NCBI RefSeq assembly: GCF_947494755.1
Contig: NZ_CANLVZ010000005.1
Location: 124,001-188,000, forward strand
Length of the DNA stretch: 64,000 nt
Source: an uncultured Tateyamaria sp.
GTDB lineage: Bacteria > Pseudomonadota > Alphaproteobacteria > Rhodobacterales > Rhodobacteraceae
Reading direction: 5' to 3'
Part shown: positions 52,871-60,733 of the stretch, one piece after another
Layout of the letters: the number at the start of each line of letters is the position of its first letter
Numbering within the stretch: position 1 is the first letter of the stretch
Program-made: the position numbers and the translations under genes
Notes under the pieces: generated by a model
Databases searched by the model: none
Seen by the model: only the letters and a program-made list of their open reading frames with translations
What the model was told of the DNA's origin: nothing

Positions 52871-53455
52871 TTATCCGTTTGCCGAGATTTCTGCGGTGAT
52901 GTCGATGCCCACGATGTCTTCGACCAGATCGGGATAGCCGACGGCCCCAAAGTCGCGCCGGTTGATCTGGCTTGAAAGCTTGACAATGAGCGCGCTGAAA
53001 TCATTGGAACTGCTGCCGCGTGCGCGGAACAAGCCTGCCTGAAACTGAATGAGGCGGGTCACACCGCGCAGGGTCAAATCCCCCCGCAACGCGGCTCCGT
53101 CCGAAATACGCCCGCCCGGTCCCAGTATCACTTGGGTCGAGCGGAAGCGCGCCAACGGGAATTCTGCGGCGTTGAGCACGCTGGCCGACTTCAACGCTTC
53201 GGTGGCAAAGATCAGCCCGGTGCGTGCGGCCCGCACGTCGGCCGTCACATCTGCGGTGGAGGCGGCGAGATTGGTGGGATCGACTGTCACATCCGCTTGG
53301 GTGATCGGCACGGTGCCCTGCACGCGGTTTCCATTCAGCACGAATGTATAGGTGATGGTTGAGCGGCCGGGCGCCAGACCATAGGGCTGCGGTGCCCCGA
53401 TGCTGGGCGCTGCAATCGAGGCGAGGGCGAGTGTCAGAAACTGTCGGCGAAACAT
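52871..53455 (-). CDS. YceI family periplasmic protein
   Basis: A 194-residue exported lipocalin-like beta-barrel protein of the YceI family, which binds isoprenoid quinones or amphiphiles. It has a signal peptide (MFRRQFLTLALASIAAP, cleaved near IGA/PQ). The YceI pattern is visible: STITYTFVLNGNRVQGT, then LRGDLTLRGVT and NRRDFGAVGYPDLV, which normally reads INRxDFG. The start ATG 53455 is preceded by AAAAGGAC. It lies upstream of the MFS gene on the same strand and is divergent from the aldo/keto reductase gene. The ligand is unknown. Confidence 0.88.
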   Translation of the reverse strand: MFRRQFLTLALASIAAPSIGAPQPYGLAPGRSTITYTFVLNGNRVQGTVPITQADVTVDPTNLAASTADVTADVRAARTGLIFATEALKSASVLNAAEFPLARFRSTQVILGPGGRISDGAALRGDLTLRGVTRLIQFQAGLFRARGSSSNDFSALIVKLSSQINRRDFGAVGYPDLVEDIVGIDITAEISANG

Positions 53456-53668
53456 GCGCGTGTCCTTTTCGGGCATGAAGTTATGTCAGGGTAACACGGC
53501 AATCCGCGAATTTATGCGCGGACACATGTTGTTGATATGTGGGCGAGGGCTGAACCTGATGATGGTCCGCCCGTGATTTTACTGCCCGAGGGTGCTGGCG
53601 AAAATCTACTTGCCCGTGTACGCCGCACCGCTAGGGTCAGCCCCGATCACAACTCAAAGGACATCCCC

Positions 53669-54712
53669 ATGGAAAGACGCAAACTCGGCCGCACGGATAT
53701 CGACGTCTCGGCCCTGTGCCTGGGGTCAATGACCTGGGGCACCCAGAACACCGCCGAAGAGGGGCACGCCCAGATTGATCGCGCTTTGGACGCGGGCATC
53801 AACTTTGTCGATACGGCTGAGATGTACCCCGTCAATCCGGTCAGTGCCGAAACCATCGGGCGGACTGAGCGGATCATCGGCCTGTGGGTCGAGCGGGGCG
53901 GCACCCGTTCGGACATGGTGCTTGCAACCAAGCATTCGGGGGCGGGGTTGTCCCATGTGCGCGATGGCGCGCCCATCACGGCGGACACAATCCCTGCGAC
54001 CATCGAGGGCTCTCTGCGCCGTTTGCAGACGGACTACATCGATCTTTACCAGTTTCACTGGCCCAATCGCGGCAGCTACATGTTCCGCCAGAACTGGACA
54101 TTTGACCCCTCCGATCAGGACCCCGCAGCCGTGCGGCAGAATATGGAGGACTGCCTTGGCGCGTTGCAGGCCGAGGTTGATCGCGGCACCATCCGCGCCT
54201 TTGGTCTGTCCAATGAAAGCGCGTGGGGAACGGCTGAATGGCTTTCGGCGGCTGCGCGCAATGGTGGGCCGCGCGTGGCGTCGATGCAGAATGAATACTC
54301 GCTGATGTGCCGGCTTTACGACACTGACATGGCAGAGTTGAGCGTCAACGAAGACGTTGGTTTGCTTGCATTTTCCCCGTTGGCCGCCGGGCTGCTGACC
54401 GGCAAGTACCAGGGCGGCGCGGTCCCGGACGGTTCCCGCCTGTCGTTGAGCCCGGATCTGGGCGGGCGCAAGACCGCGCGCGCGTTTGAGGCGGTGGATG
54501 CTTACCTTTCTGTGGCGGGGCGGCATGGGCTGGACCCTGCGCAGATGGCGCTTGCGTGGTGCATGACCCGTCCCTTCATGACCTCTGTCATCTTCGGGGC
54601 GACAACTCTGGATCAATTGGAGGTCGCGCTCGGGGCTGCTGATCTGACACTGAGCCAAGAGGTGATGGACGATATCGACGCTGCTCACCGTGCCCATCCG
54701 ATGCCGTATTGA
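53669..54712 (+). CDS. Aldo/keto reductase (Tas-like)
   Basis: A 347-residue NADPH-dependent aldo/keto reductase, TIM barrel. The catalytic tyrosine is in the segment DTAEMYPVNP, the lysine in VLATKHSGAG, and the histidine in LYQFHWPNRGSYMF; these are the AKR catalytic set in the Tas subgroup. E. coli Tas was found through suppression of tyrosine auxotrophy, but the true substrate is unclear. The start is ATG 53669 after AAAGGA. The 3' end is 13 bases from the end of the broken cdhR-like gene, convergent with it. Confidence 0.92.
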   Translation: MERRKLGRTDIDVSALCLGSMTWGTQNTAEEGHAQIDRALDAGINFVDTAEMYPVNPVSAETIGRTERIIGLWVERGGTRSDMVLATKHSGAGLSHVRDGAPITADTIPATIEGSLRRLQTDYIDLYQFHWPNRGSYMFRQNWTFDPSDQDPAAVRQNMEDCLGALQAEVDRGTIRAFGLSNESAWGTAEWLSAAARNGGPRVASMQNEYSLMCRLYDTDMAELSVNEDVGLLAFSPLAAGLLTGKYQGGAVPDGSRLSLSPDLGGRKTARAFEAVDAYLSVAGRHGLDPAQMALAWCMTRPFMTSVIFGATTLDQLEVALGAADLTLSQEVMDDIDAAHRAHPMPY

Positions 54713-54724
54713 CCGGGCTTGCGC

Positions 54725-55672
54725 TTATCTTTGAGGTGAAAGCGCCTGCCGTGTCTTGCGCGGTTGCTCTCCAAAGCGCGCCATATAGGCACGGCTAAAG
54801 GTCGAACCGGACGTGAAGCCGGTGGCCAGCGCCACTTGCTGAACGGTGTCCATGCCGATGCTGAGCAGGCGATGTGCCTCTGTCAGTCGCAGCGCGAGAT
54901 ACTGGGCCTTGGCAGTCGTGTTCAGGACGTCGCGGAAATGCAGTTGCAGGTTGCGCGGCGTTAGACCCAGTTGCGCAGCGATGGCGGGCAGGGGCAGGGG
55001 ATGTTCCAGATGCGCCTCCATCAGTCTGTGGGCGCGGGCGGTCATGGGGGTGTGCGGTCGCGTCGGCGGGTGGCGCATCTGCGGATCCGATGGGGCCGGG
55101 CGACTTGTGTGGATAAAGCTCGCCGCGACTTGCGCTGCACAGCGGGCCCCTGCTTTGAGCTGGACCAGGTGCAACATCATATCAAGCGCGGGGGCCGCCC
55201 CACCGCTGGTCCAGCGTTGATCTGACACCACGTAGCGCGCGTTGATCGTCTCGACCTCTGCAAAGGTGGTTGCGAATTTGTCCAAGTCTTCCCAGTGGGT
55301 TGTGGCCTGTTTCCCATCCAGAAGCCCGGATTTGGCCACGACCCACGGGCCCCCGTCAATTGCGAGGACGGTCGTGTCCGGCTTGGCCAGGCGACGCAGG
55401 CTGGCCATCAAATGGGGTGTGGCCTAGGCATCAAGGTCAAAGCCCGCCACCACGATCAGTACATCACAGACGGGCACGCGGTGCAGCGGTGCAGCCGCCA
55501 CCCGCAACCCACTGGTCAGCATCACATCCTGGGAACTCGGCGTCGCGAACTGCCAGTCAAACACCGCGCGCCCGGCCTGCCGGTTCGCCGCCCTCAGCGG
55601 ATCAACGGCGGCGGCAAGCGACAGCGTGTTGGTGTCTTGCAGCACAAGAACTACGGTTTTTGTCATTTTCAT
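54725..55672 (-). pseudogene. cdhR: GlxA/CdhR-type AraC regulator interrupted by an in-frame amber codon
   Basis: A 315-codon frame that resembles the GATase1-like AraC regulators CdhR/GlxA. The first part (82 codons from ATG 55672) holds the start of the DJ-1/PfpI domain (TVVLVLQDTNTLSLAAAVDPL). It stops at TAG 55424-55426, after GFDLDA. The same frame continues at once (ATPHLMASLRRLA, then the rest of the domain with WTSGGAAPALDMMLHL, and the AraC HTH: IAAQLGLTPRNLQLHFRDVL). Homologues usually have a residue such as Gln at the TAG, so one C-to-T change (CAG to TAG) would explain it. No base is inserted or lost. In Pseudomonas CdhR activates the adjacent carnitine genes. Whether this is a true loss, a sequencing error or readthrough is unknown. 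Confidence 0.88.
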
Positions 55673-55681
55673 TCGTTTTTT

Positions 55682-55696
55682 GACAAGTTTGTTGTC
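55682..55696. promoter_or_regulatory. Dyad between the CdhR-like gene and the BKACE gene
   Basis: GACAA-GTTTG-TTGTC is a perfect 5-bp dyad in the 66-base gap between the two divergent genes. A TTGACA (possible -35 box) overlaps its left half. A binding site for the divergent AraC-type regulator is plausible but not shown. Confidence 0.4.
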
Positions 55697-55738
55697 CCTT
55701 CATCCGCAAACTGGCGAAAAACGCAAGGATATAGACAG

Positions 55739-56653
55739 ATGCCGCTCGCCATGAACACCGATGTTTTCATCACCTGCGCCGTAACCGGATCGGGCGGCAC
55801 GCAGGATCGCAGCCCCCATGTCCCACGCAGTCCAAAGAAGATCGCCGACAGCGCGATTGCGGCAGCCAAGGCGGGCGCGGCGATTGTACACTGCCATGTG
55901 CGGGACCCCGAAACCGGCGCGCCGTCGCGCAAGCTGGATTATTACCGCGAAGTGACGGACCGCATTCGCGACGCCGATGTGGATGTGGTGCTGAACCTGA
56001 CGGCGGGCATGGGGGGCGACATGATCTTTGGCGACGTCGAGTCACCGCTGCCCTTGCAAGAGGCGGGCACCGACATGATCGGCGCGTCGGCCCGGGTCGC
56101 CCATGTGGCCGAATGCCTGCCCGAGATTTGCACGCTTGATTGCGGCACGATGAACTTTGCCGAGGCCGATTACGTGATGACCAACACGCCCGGCATGTTG
56201 ACCGCCATGGGGTCGATGATGACCAAGCTGGGAGTGAAGCCCGAGATCGAAGCCTTTGACACTGGCCATTTATGGTATGCAAAACAGCTGGTTAAGGATG
56301 GTGTGCTGGACGCGCCCGCCTTGGTTCAGCTGTGCATGGGGGTGCCATGGGGCGCGCCGGATGACCTCAATACGTTTATGGCCATGGTCAACAACGTGCC
56401 GGATGACTGGACGTTTTCGGCCTTTGGATTGGGACGCAACCAGATGGCCTACGTGGCCGCTGCGGTCCTCGCAGGGGGCAATGTGCGCGTCGGTCTTGAG
56501 GATAACCTGTGGCTGGCCAAGGGTGCGTTGGCCCAAAACTGGCAACTGGTCGAGCGGGCCGGTACCATCATCGAAAACATGGGCGCACGCGTGATCGGAC
56601 CTGCCGAGGTGCGCGAAAAACTGGGCCTTGTGAAACGGGCCCCGGGCGCTTGA
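55739..56653 (+). CDS. cdhC: BKACE family enzyme, dehydrocarnitine cleavage (CdhC-like)
   Basis: A 304-residue TIM-barrel enzyme of the BKACE (DUF849) family, which splits beta-keto acids with acetyl-CoA. The zinc-binding HCHVRDP motif is present (AAIVHCHVRDP) with NLTAGMGGD after it. In Pseudomonas and Sinorhizobium the carnitine version converts 3-dehydrocarnitine and acetyl-CoA to betainyl-CoA and acetoacetate. The neighbouring carnitine dehydrogenase fusion and CdhR-type regulator make that the likely reaction here. The start is ATG 55739 after AAGGA; the ATG 55751 is also possible. The lipoprotein gene begins within its stop codon. Confidence 0.85.
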   Translation: MPLAMNTDVFITCAVTGSGGTQDRSPHVPRSPKKIADSAIAAAKAGAAIVHCHVRDPETGAPSRKLDYYREVTDRIRDADVDVVLNLTAGMGGDMIFGDVESPLPLQEAGTDMIGASARVAHVAECLPEICTLDCGTMNFAEADYVMTNTPGMLTAMGSMMTKLGVKPEIEAFDTGHLWYAKQLVKDGVLDAPALVQLCMGVPWGAPDDLNTFMAMVNNVPDDWTFSAFGLGRNQMAYVAAAVLAGGNVRVGLEDNLWLAKGALAQNWQLVERAGTIIENMGARVIGPAEVREKLGLVKRAPGA

Positions 56654-57171
56654 GCGTCGCGCGCGCATTTGTCGTCACGCTGTTTGGGTTGGCGCTGGTG
56701 GCCTGCGCACCGCCGCCAGACGACGGTGCCTTGCGCGATCCGAATGCGCCGATTGGAGTGACCAGCCGCTATGACGACGCCCGGTTTGGCGGTGCATGGC
56801 AGGTGCGCGGAGCATATCCGGTAGATGGCGACCTTGTCACGGTCGAACGGCTTGAACGAGCCCAAGAGGGGGCTGCGTGGGTTCTGGCCGCTCAGCCATG
56901 TCCGACATGTCCTGTCAACCAGACCACATGGGTGGCCGAGGTCGATGTGCCCGGTGCGGACCGGTTGCGCAGCCCCACGGGCGCGATGCGCCGCGCTGTG
57001 GTGATCTGGGTGGACGAGGGGTTCCGCACAGCCGCCATTGCCGATCCGGATGGGCAATTTGCGTGGATCCTTGATCGCAGTGCGACAGGCGGGGCGGATC
57101 GCATCGAGGCTGCCCGTCAAATCCTTGAGTTTTCAGGCTTTGACCTTGCCACCATGCAGGTGCGCCCCTGA
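56650..57171 (+). CDS. Lipocalin-like lipoprotein of the carnitine locus
   Basis: A 173-residue lipoprotein. The TTG start overlaps the BKACE stop (TTGA). The signal ends in a lipobox LVAC with Cys at residue 19. A longer frame exists upstream (56509) but it lies inside the BKACE gene, so TTG 56650 is preferred. The body has beta-strand patterns with RYDDARFGGAWQVRGAYP and the paired PCPTCP cysteines, consistent with a lipocalin (Blc-like) fold, but the similarity is weak. Role in the carnitine locus is unknown. Confidence 0.68.
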   Translation: MSVARAFVVTLFGLALVACAPPPDDGALRDPNAPIGVTSRYDDARFGGAWQVRGAYPVDGDLVTVERLERAQEGAAWVLAAQPCPTCPVNQTTWVAEVDVPGADRLRSPTGAMRRAVVIWVDEGFRTAAIADPDGQFAWILDRSATGGADRIEAARQILEFSGFDLATMQVRP

Positions 57172-57482
57172 TGGACAACGTGCTGATCTACGCAGGCATT
57201 CCGGTGCTGGCCGCGCTTGCTGCCTATCTCTGGACATGGACGCCGGTGTGGTTGGGCGGGCTGCTTGTCGGTGCGGCAGCGGCGGGGGCCTATGCTGCGG
57301 GCGTTCTGGGCACGGCGTGGAGCATATATGGTCTGATCGTGCTTGGCCTTGGCTGGATTGGCGCGGTGATAGGCCACCGCTACGGCGCGGATGAAGAGAC
57401 GGTGGCGGGCCTTGTCTGGTTCATCCTGTCGGTCCTTTGCGTGCTGATCTGGATCATTGGCCCGGAGGGCCTGTTTGGCTGA
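57171..57482 (+). CDS. Small membrane protein in the carnitine locus
   Basis: A 103-residue protein with four hydrophobic helices (VLIYAGIPVLAALAAYLW, VWLGGLLVGAAAAGAYAAGVL, SIYGLIVLGLGWIGAVIG, AGLVWFILSVLCVLIWII). I do not recognise the family. It begins one base into the lipoprotein stop (TGATG-type overlap) and ends 44 bases before the carnitine dehydrogenase start. It could serve the same process or be a small anchor; no function is assigned. Confidence 0.7.
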   Translation: MDNVLIYAGIPVLAALAAYLWTWTPVWLGGLLVGAAAAGAYAAGVLGTAWSIYGLIVLGLGWIGAVIGHRYGADEETVAGLVWFILSVLCVLIWIIGPEGLFG

Positions 57483-57526
57483 AGGACGCGCCTGAGAGCG
57501 TCGTCAAAAAAAGGAAGGGGGCTGTA

Positions 57527-59002
57527 ATGTCACAGACAGCGGCGATCATTGGCGGAGGTGTCATCGGCGGCGGTTGGGCCGCGCGGTTCTTGCTGAATGG
57601 CTGGGACGTGCGGGTGTTTGACCCGGACCCGGATGCGGCAGACAAGCTGGCCCCGGTTTTGGCACAGGCGCGCCGGGCCTTGCCCAGTTTGGTTGATGTG
57701 GCGCTGCCGCCCGAGGGGCGTTTGACCTTTCATACCGACTTGGCGGAGGTCGTGACAGGCGTGGATTGGATACAGGAGAGCGTGCCGGAACGTCTTGAGA
57801 TCAAACACAAAGTTCTGGCCGACATTCAGGCGGCCTGCCCGGAGGACGCCATCATTGGCTCTTCAACCTCGGGCTTCAAGCCGAGTGAGTTGCAGCAGGG
57901 CGCGGCGCGCAAGGGGCAGATCATGGTCTGCCATCCGTTTAACCCGGTCTACTTGATGCCCCTGATCGAGGTCGTGCCGTCGCCGGACACCGACCTCGCG
58001 CTGGTCGAAAAGGCCGAACATATCCTGCGCTCACTCGGCCACCACCCCCTGCGCGTGCGCAAGGAGATCGACGCCCATATCGCTGATCGCTTCCTTGAGG
58101 CGGTGTGGCGCGAGGCGTTGTGGCTGGTCAAGGACGGGATCGCCACCACCGAAGAGATCGACGAGGCGATCCGTATGGGTTTCGGCATCCGGTGGGCGCA
58201 GATGGGTCTGTTTGACACCTACCGCACGGCGGGCGGCGAGGCAGGGATGCGACATTTCATGGCCCAATTCGGCCCGGCCTTGCAGTGGCCGTGGACCAAG
58301 CTCATGGATGTGCCCGAGTTTACCGACGAATTGGTCGAGTTGATCGCGGGCCAGTCGGATGCGCAATCGGGCCATATGAGCATTGCCCAGATGCTGGCGG
58401 CACGTGACGACAATCTGGTGGGGATGATGCGTGCGCTCAAGGCCAATGACTGGGGCGCGGGGGCGGTGATGAATGCGCATGAGGCGCGCCTGAGGGCCAG
58501 CACGGTGCTGGGCGCGCATGTGGATCAGGTTGAGGATGTGTCGGTGCCGCTGCTGACAGTGCGCCGTGCGGTGCCGCTCGATTGGACAGACTATAACGGG
58601 CACATGAACGAGGCGCGTTACTTGCAAGCCTTTGGCGATGCGACGGACCGGTTCATGGGGATGATCGGCTGTGATGCGGATTATATCGCGACGGGCGGCA
58701 GCTATTTCACCGCCGAGACGCATATCCGCCATGTGGATGAGGTGCGCGCGGGGGCCGTGATCGAGGTGCGCACCCAAGTGCTGGCTGGAGCGGGTAAGAA
58801 GCTGCATCTGTTCCACGAGATGTTTGAGGGCGAGCGGCTGTTGGCGACGGGTGAGCATTTCCTGCTTCATGTGAGCCTTGAGACCCGCCGCCCGAGCGAT
58901 CCGGCCCCGCAGATTGTGCAGGCACTGGACCGTGTGGCCGAGGCCCATGCCGGGCTGCCCACGCCCGAAGGCGTGGGGCGTCACGTCGGACAACGGCCAT
59001 GA
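57527..59002 (+). CDS. cdhA: Carnitine 3-dehydrogenase fused to hot-dog thioesterase
   Basis: A 491-residue fusion. The N-terminal part (about 1-320) is a 3-hydroxyacyl-CoA-dehydrogenase-like carnitine dehydrogenase: Rossmann GGGVIGGGWAARF at residues 9-21, GSSTSGF and HPFNPVYLMPLIEVVP. The C-terminal part (about 345-491) is a hot-dog thioesterase with the 4HBT motif DYNGHMNEARYLQAFGDATD. Pseudomonas has the two as separate genes (cdhA and cdhB). Fused forms are known from Sinorhizobium, where the thioesterase domain hydrolyses betainyl-CoA to glycine betaine. The ATG at 57527 follows AAGGAAGG. The stop overlaps the SDR gene by four bases. Confidence 0.9.
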   Translation: MSQTAAIIGGGVIGGGWAARFLLNGWDVRVFDPDPDAADKLAPVLAQARRALPSLVDVALPPEGRLTFHTDLAEVVTGVDWIQESVPERLEIKHKVLADIQAACPEDAIIGSSTSGFKPSELQQGAARKGQIMVCHPFNPVYLMPLIEVVPSPDTDLALVEKAEHILRSLGHHPLRVRKEIDAHIADRFLEAVWREALWLVKDGIATTEEIDEAIRMGFGIRWAQMGLFDTYRTAGGEAGMRHFMAQFGPALQWPWTKLMDVPEFTDELVELIAGQSDAQSGHMSIAQMLAARDDNLVGMMRALKANDWGAGAVMNAHEARLRASTVLGAHVDQVEDVSVPLLTVRRAVPLDWTDYNGHMNEARYLQAFGDATDRFMGMIGCDADYIATGGSYFTAETHIRHVDEVRAGAVIEVRTQVLAGAGKKLHLFHEMFEGERLLATGEHFLLHVSLETRRPSDPAPQIVQALDRVAEAHAGLPTPEGVGRHVGQRP

Positions 59003-59745
59003 GCCGCGTTCTGATCACGGCGGGTGCGTCCGGCATCGGGCGCGCCATGGCCCATGCGTTTGATCGATCCGGCTATGAGGTGTGGGTGTCGGATGTGGAC
59101 GCTGCGGCTGTTGCTGCGCTGCCGTCTCATTGGCACGCGCATATGTGTGACGCAGTGGATGAGGCCGGTGTTGCCGAGCTGATCACGCGCGCCGGACCCT
59201 TGGACGTGCTGTGCGCCAATGCCGGGATCGCAGGACCAACCGCACAGGTTGAGGATGTGGACTTGGCTGCTTGGCGCGCGTGCGTGTCCGTTAATCTGGA
59301 GGGGGCCTTTCTGGCCGCCAAACATGCGCTGCCTGCAATGAAGGCGGCGGGGCAGGGGACGGTGATCTTTACCTCGTCAACGGCGGGGATTTACGGCTAT
59401 CCCAACCGCGCGCCCTATGCGGCTGCCAAATGGGCCATCATCGGATTGATGAAGACCGTCGCGATGGAGGCCGGGCCCTTTGGTGTGCGCGCCAATGCGA
59501 TCTGCCCCGGTGCCGTGGAGGGGCCACGCATGGAGGGCGTGCTGGCCCGCGAGGCCGCGGCCAAGGGCATGAGCCGCGATCAGGTCTATGCGGGCTATGC
59601 GGCGGGGACGTCGATGCGCAGCTTTGTGGAGGCGGAGGATATTGCCGATATGGCCCTGTTTTTGGCCTCGGATGCCGCGCGGCGTGTATCGGGGCAGGTG
59701 ATTGCGGTGGATGGGCATACCGAAAACCCCGATCCCAAGCTTTAG
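58999..59745 (+). CDS. Short-chain dehydrogenase/reductase
   Basis: A 248-residue SDR. The cofactor loop is TAGASGIGRAMAHAF, NAGIAGP follows, the catalytic pair YxxxK reads YAAAK with a nearby serine in FTSSTAG. The end carries an AVDGHTENP, similar to the usual VDGG end. The ATG overlaps the stop of the carnitine dehydrogenase gene by four bases, so it belongs to the same operon. It could reduce or oxidise an intermediate, but the substrate is not known. Confidence 0.9.
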   Translation: MSRVLITAGASGIGRAMAHAFDRSGYEVWVSDVDAAAVAALPSHWHAHMCDAVDEAGVAELITRAGPLDVLCANAGIAGPTAQVEDVDLAAWRACVSVNLEGAFLAAKHALPAMKAAGQGTVIFTSSTAGIYGYPNRAPYAAAKWAIIGLMKTVAMEAGPFGVRANAICPGAVEGPRMEGVLAREAAAKGMSRDQVYAGYAAGTSMRSFVEAEDIADMALFLASDAARRVSGQVIAVDGHTENPDPKL

Positions 59746-59759
59746 GCCGGTGCGCGGCT

Positions 59760-59797
59760 CTGTTTGCCTGTCGGCAAAGACGCCCGCCCACCGACCC
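59760..59797 (-). repeat. Structured 3'-end element, copy C
   Basis: Hairpin TTTGCC-TGTC-GGCAAA (59763-59778) followed on the + strand by ACGCCCGCCCACCGACCC. It lies 11 bases downstream of the XRE-type regulator stop on the minus strand. The stem differs from those of copies A and B while staying paired. Confidence 0.7.
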
Positions 59798-59808
59798 GGA
59801 GGCGACGC

Positions 59809-60669
59809 CTAATTGATCAACATGCGCAGACTTTCGAAATGCTCGGGCATATCGCGCGCTGTATGCGCCGCCTGCCGCACCAGATCGTCAAAGTGCAGCG
59901 ATAGCGTTTCAATCCGTTCGCGATCCCGAAACGCCATATAGTGCCCGCCCGTATAGAGCACGGCGAGCAGCGGACCGAAGACGGTGATGGGCGCGGAGTA
60001 GAGCGCGCGTTGATCAAACAGGTACAGCCGCAACCGGGGGTAAAGGTGGCGCGACAACTCAAGCAGTTGATCCAGTTGGTCATGCCGGGTTTGCGCGGGC
60101 AGACCTGTGTAATAGCCCGTTCCCGCCGCAAAACTGTGCAGTTCAAAGATCGGCAGCGCGATTTCATAGTCTGATTGCGCCGCCCGCATCCAGTTCAGCC
60201 GATCCCGTGAGGCATTGATGGCTTGGGTTGTGGTGCGGCCGAGGTGGGGGCGATATTCCCATTCGAGCATGGCGTTCGTTTTCAGCATATCGGGCAGGCC
60301 CGCTGGCACGTGCCGGATTTTGTAGCCTGCCGCCTCCTGGTGCCAGCCAAAGATCCGCTCATCAACGAGCGCGCGCGGCGCGTGGGTCAGCGATAGTGCT
60401 GCGGCGGTCAGAGCGGCTGCGCTTTCGGGCCGATCGGATAGGCCCAGCAACCAATCTGCCGACACTCCAAGCGCCTGCGCACAGGCCGCCACCACATGCG
60501 CGCCCGGCAAACGCGCCCCATCGTCGGACAAGGCCTGGCTGATGGTCGAGCGGTCCGTGCCGATGTGGCGCGCCAGCGCGCTTTGGGACATGGACCTGTC
60601 CTGCATGGCCCGCTGGAGGCGCTGGCGAAACCGATCCGCCCGGTCGCGTTTGTCGAGAATGTCACTCAT
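59809..60669 (-). CDS. XRE-family transcriptional regulator with unknown sensor domain
   Basis: A 286-residue regulator. The N-terminal cro/C1-type HTH lies at about 15-68 (RSMSQSALARHIGTDRSTISQALSD, read in pieces: SALARHIGTDRSTISQALS). The rest, from about residue 100, is a longer mixed domain with segments LRLYLFDQRALYSAPITVFG and TGGHYMAF, which I do not recognise. I place the start at ATG 60669, since the longer frame to 60708 overlaps the intergenic region. It is divergent from the desaturase gene (64 bases), which is its likely target. Confidence 0.82.
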   Translation of the reverse strand: MSDILDKRDRADRFRQRLQRAMQDRSMSQSALARHIGTDRSTISQALSDDGARLPGAHVVAACAQALGVSADWLLGLSDRPESAAALTAAALSLTHAPRALVDERIFGWHQEAAGYKIRHVPAGLPDMLKTNAMLEWEYRPHLGRTTTQAINASRDRLNWMRAAQSDYEIALPIFELHSFAAGTGYYTGLPAQTRHDQLDQLLELSRHLYPRLRLYLFDQRALYSAPITVFGPLLAVLYTGGHYMAFRDRERIETLSLHFDDLVRQAAHTARDMPEHFESLRMLIN

Positions 60670-60733
60670 CTGGTGGTTTTTGTCACAGAATGAAGGCTTT
60701 GTTAACATCTTTCGGAATGGCTACCCGCGGATC

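Noticed and set aside
53537-53668. An N-terminal extension of the aldo/keto reductase
   Set aside because: The extra 44 codons precede a good ribosome site and ATG at 53669, and do not resemble any part of the family.
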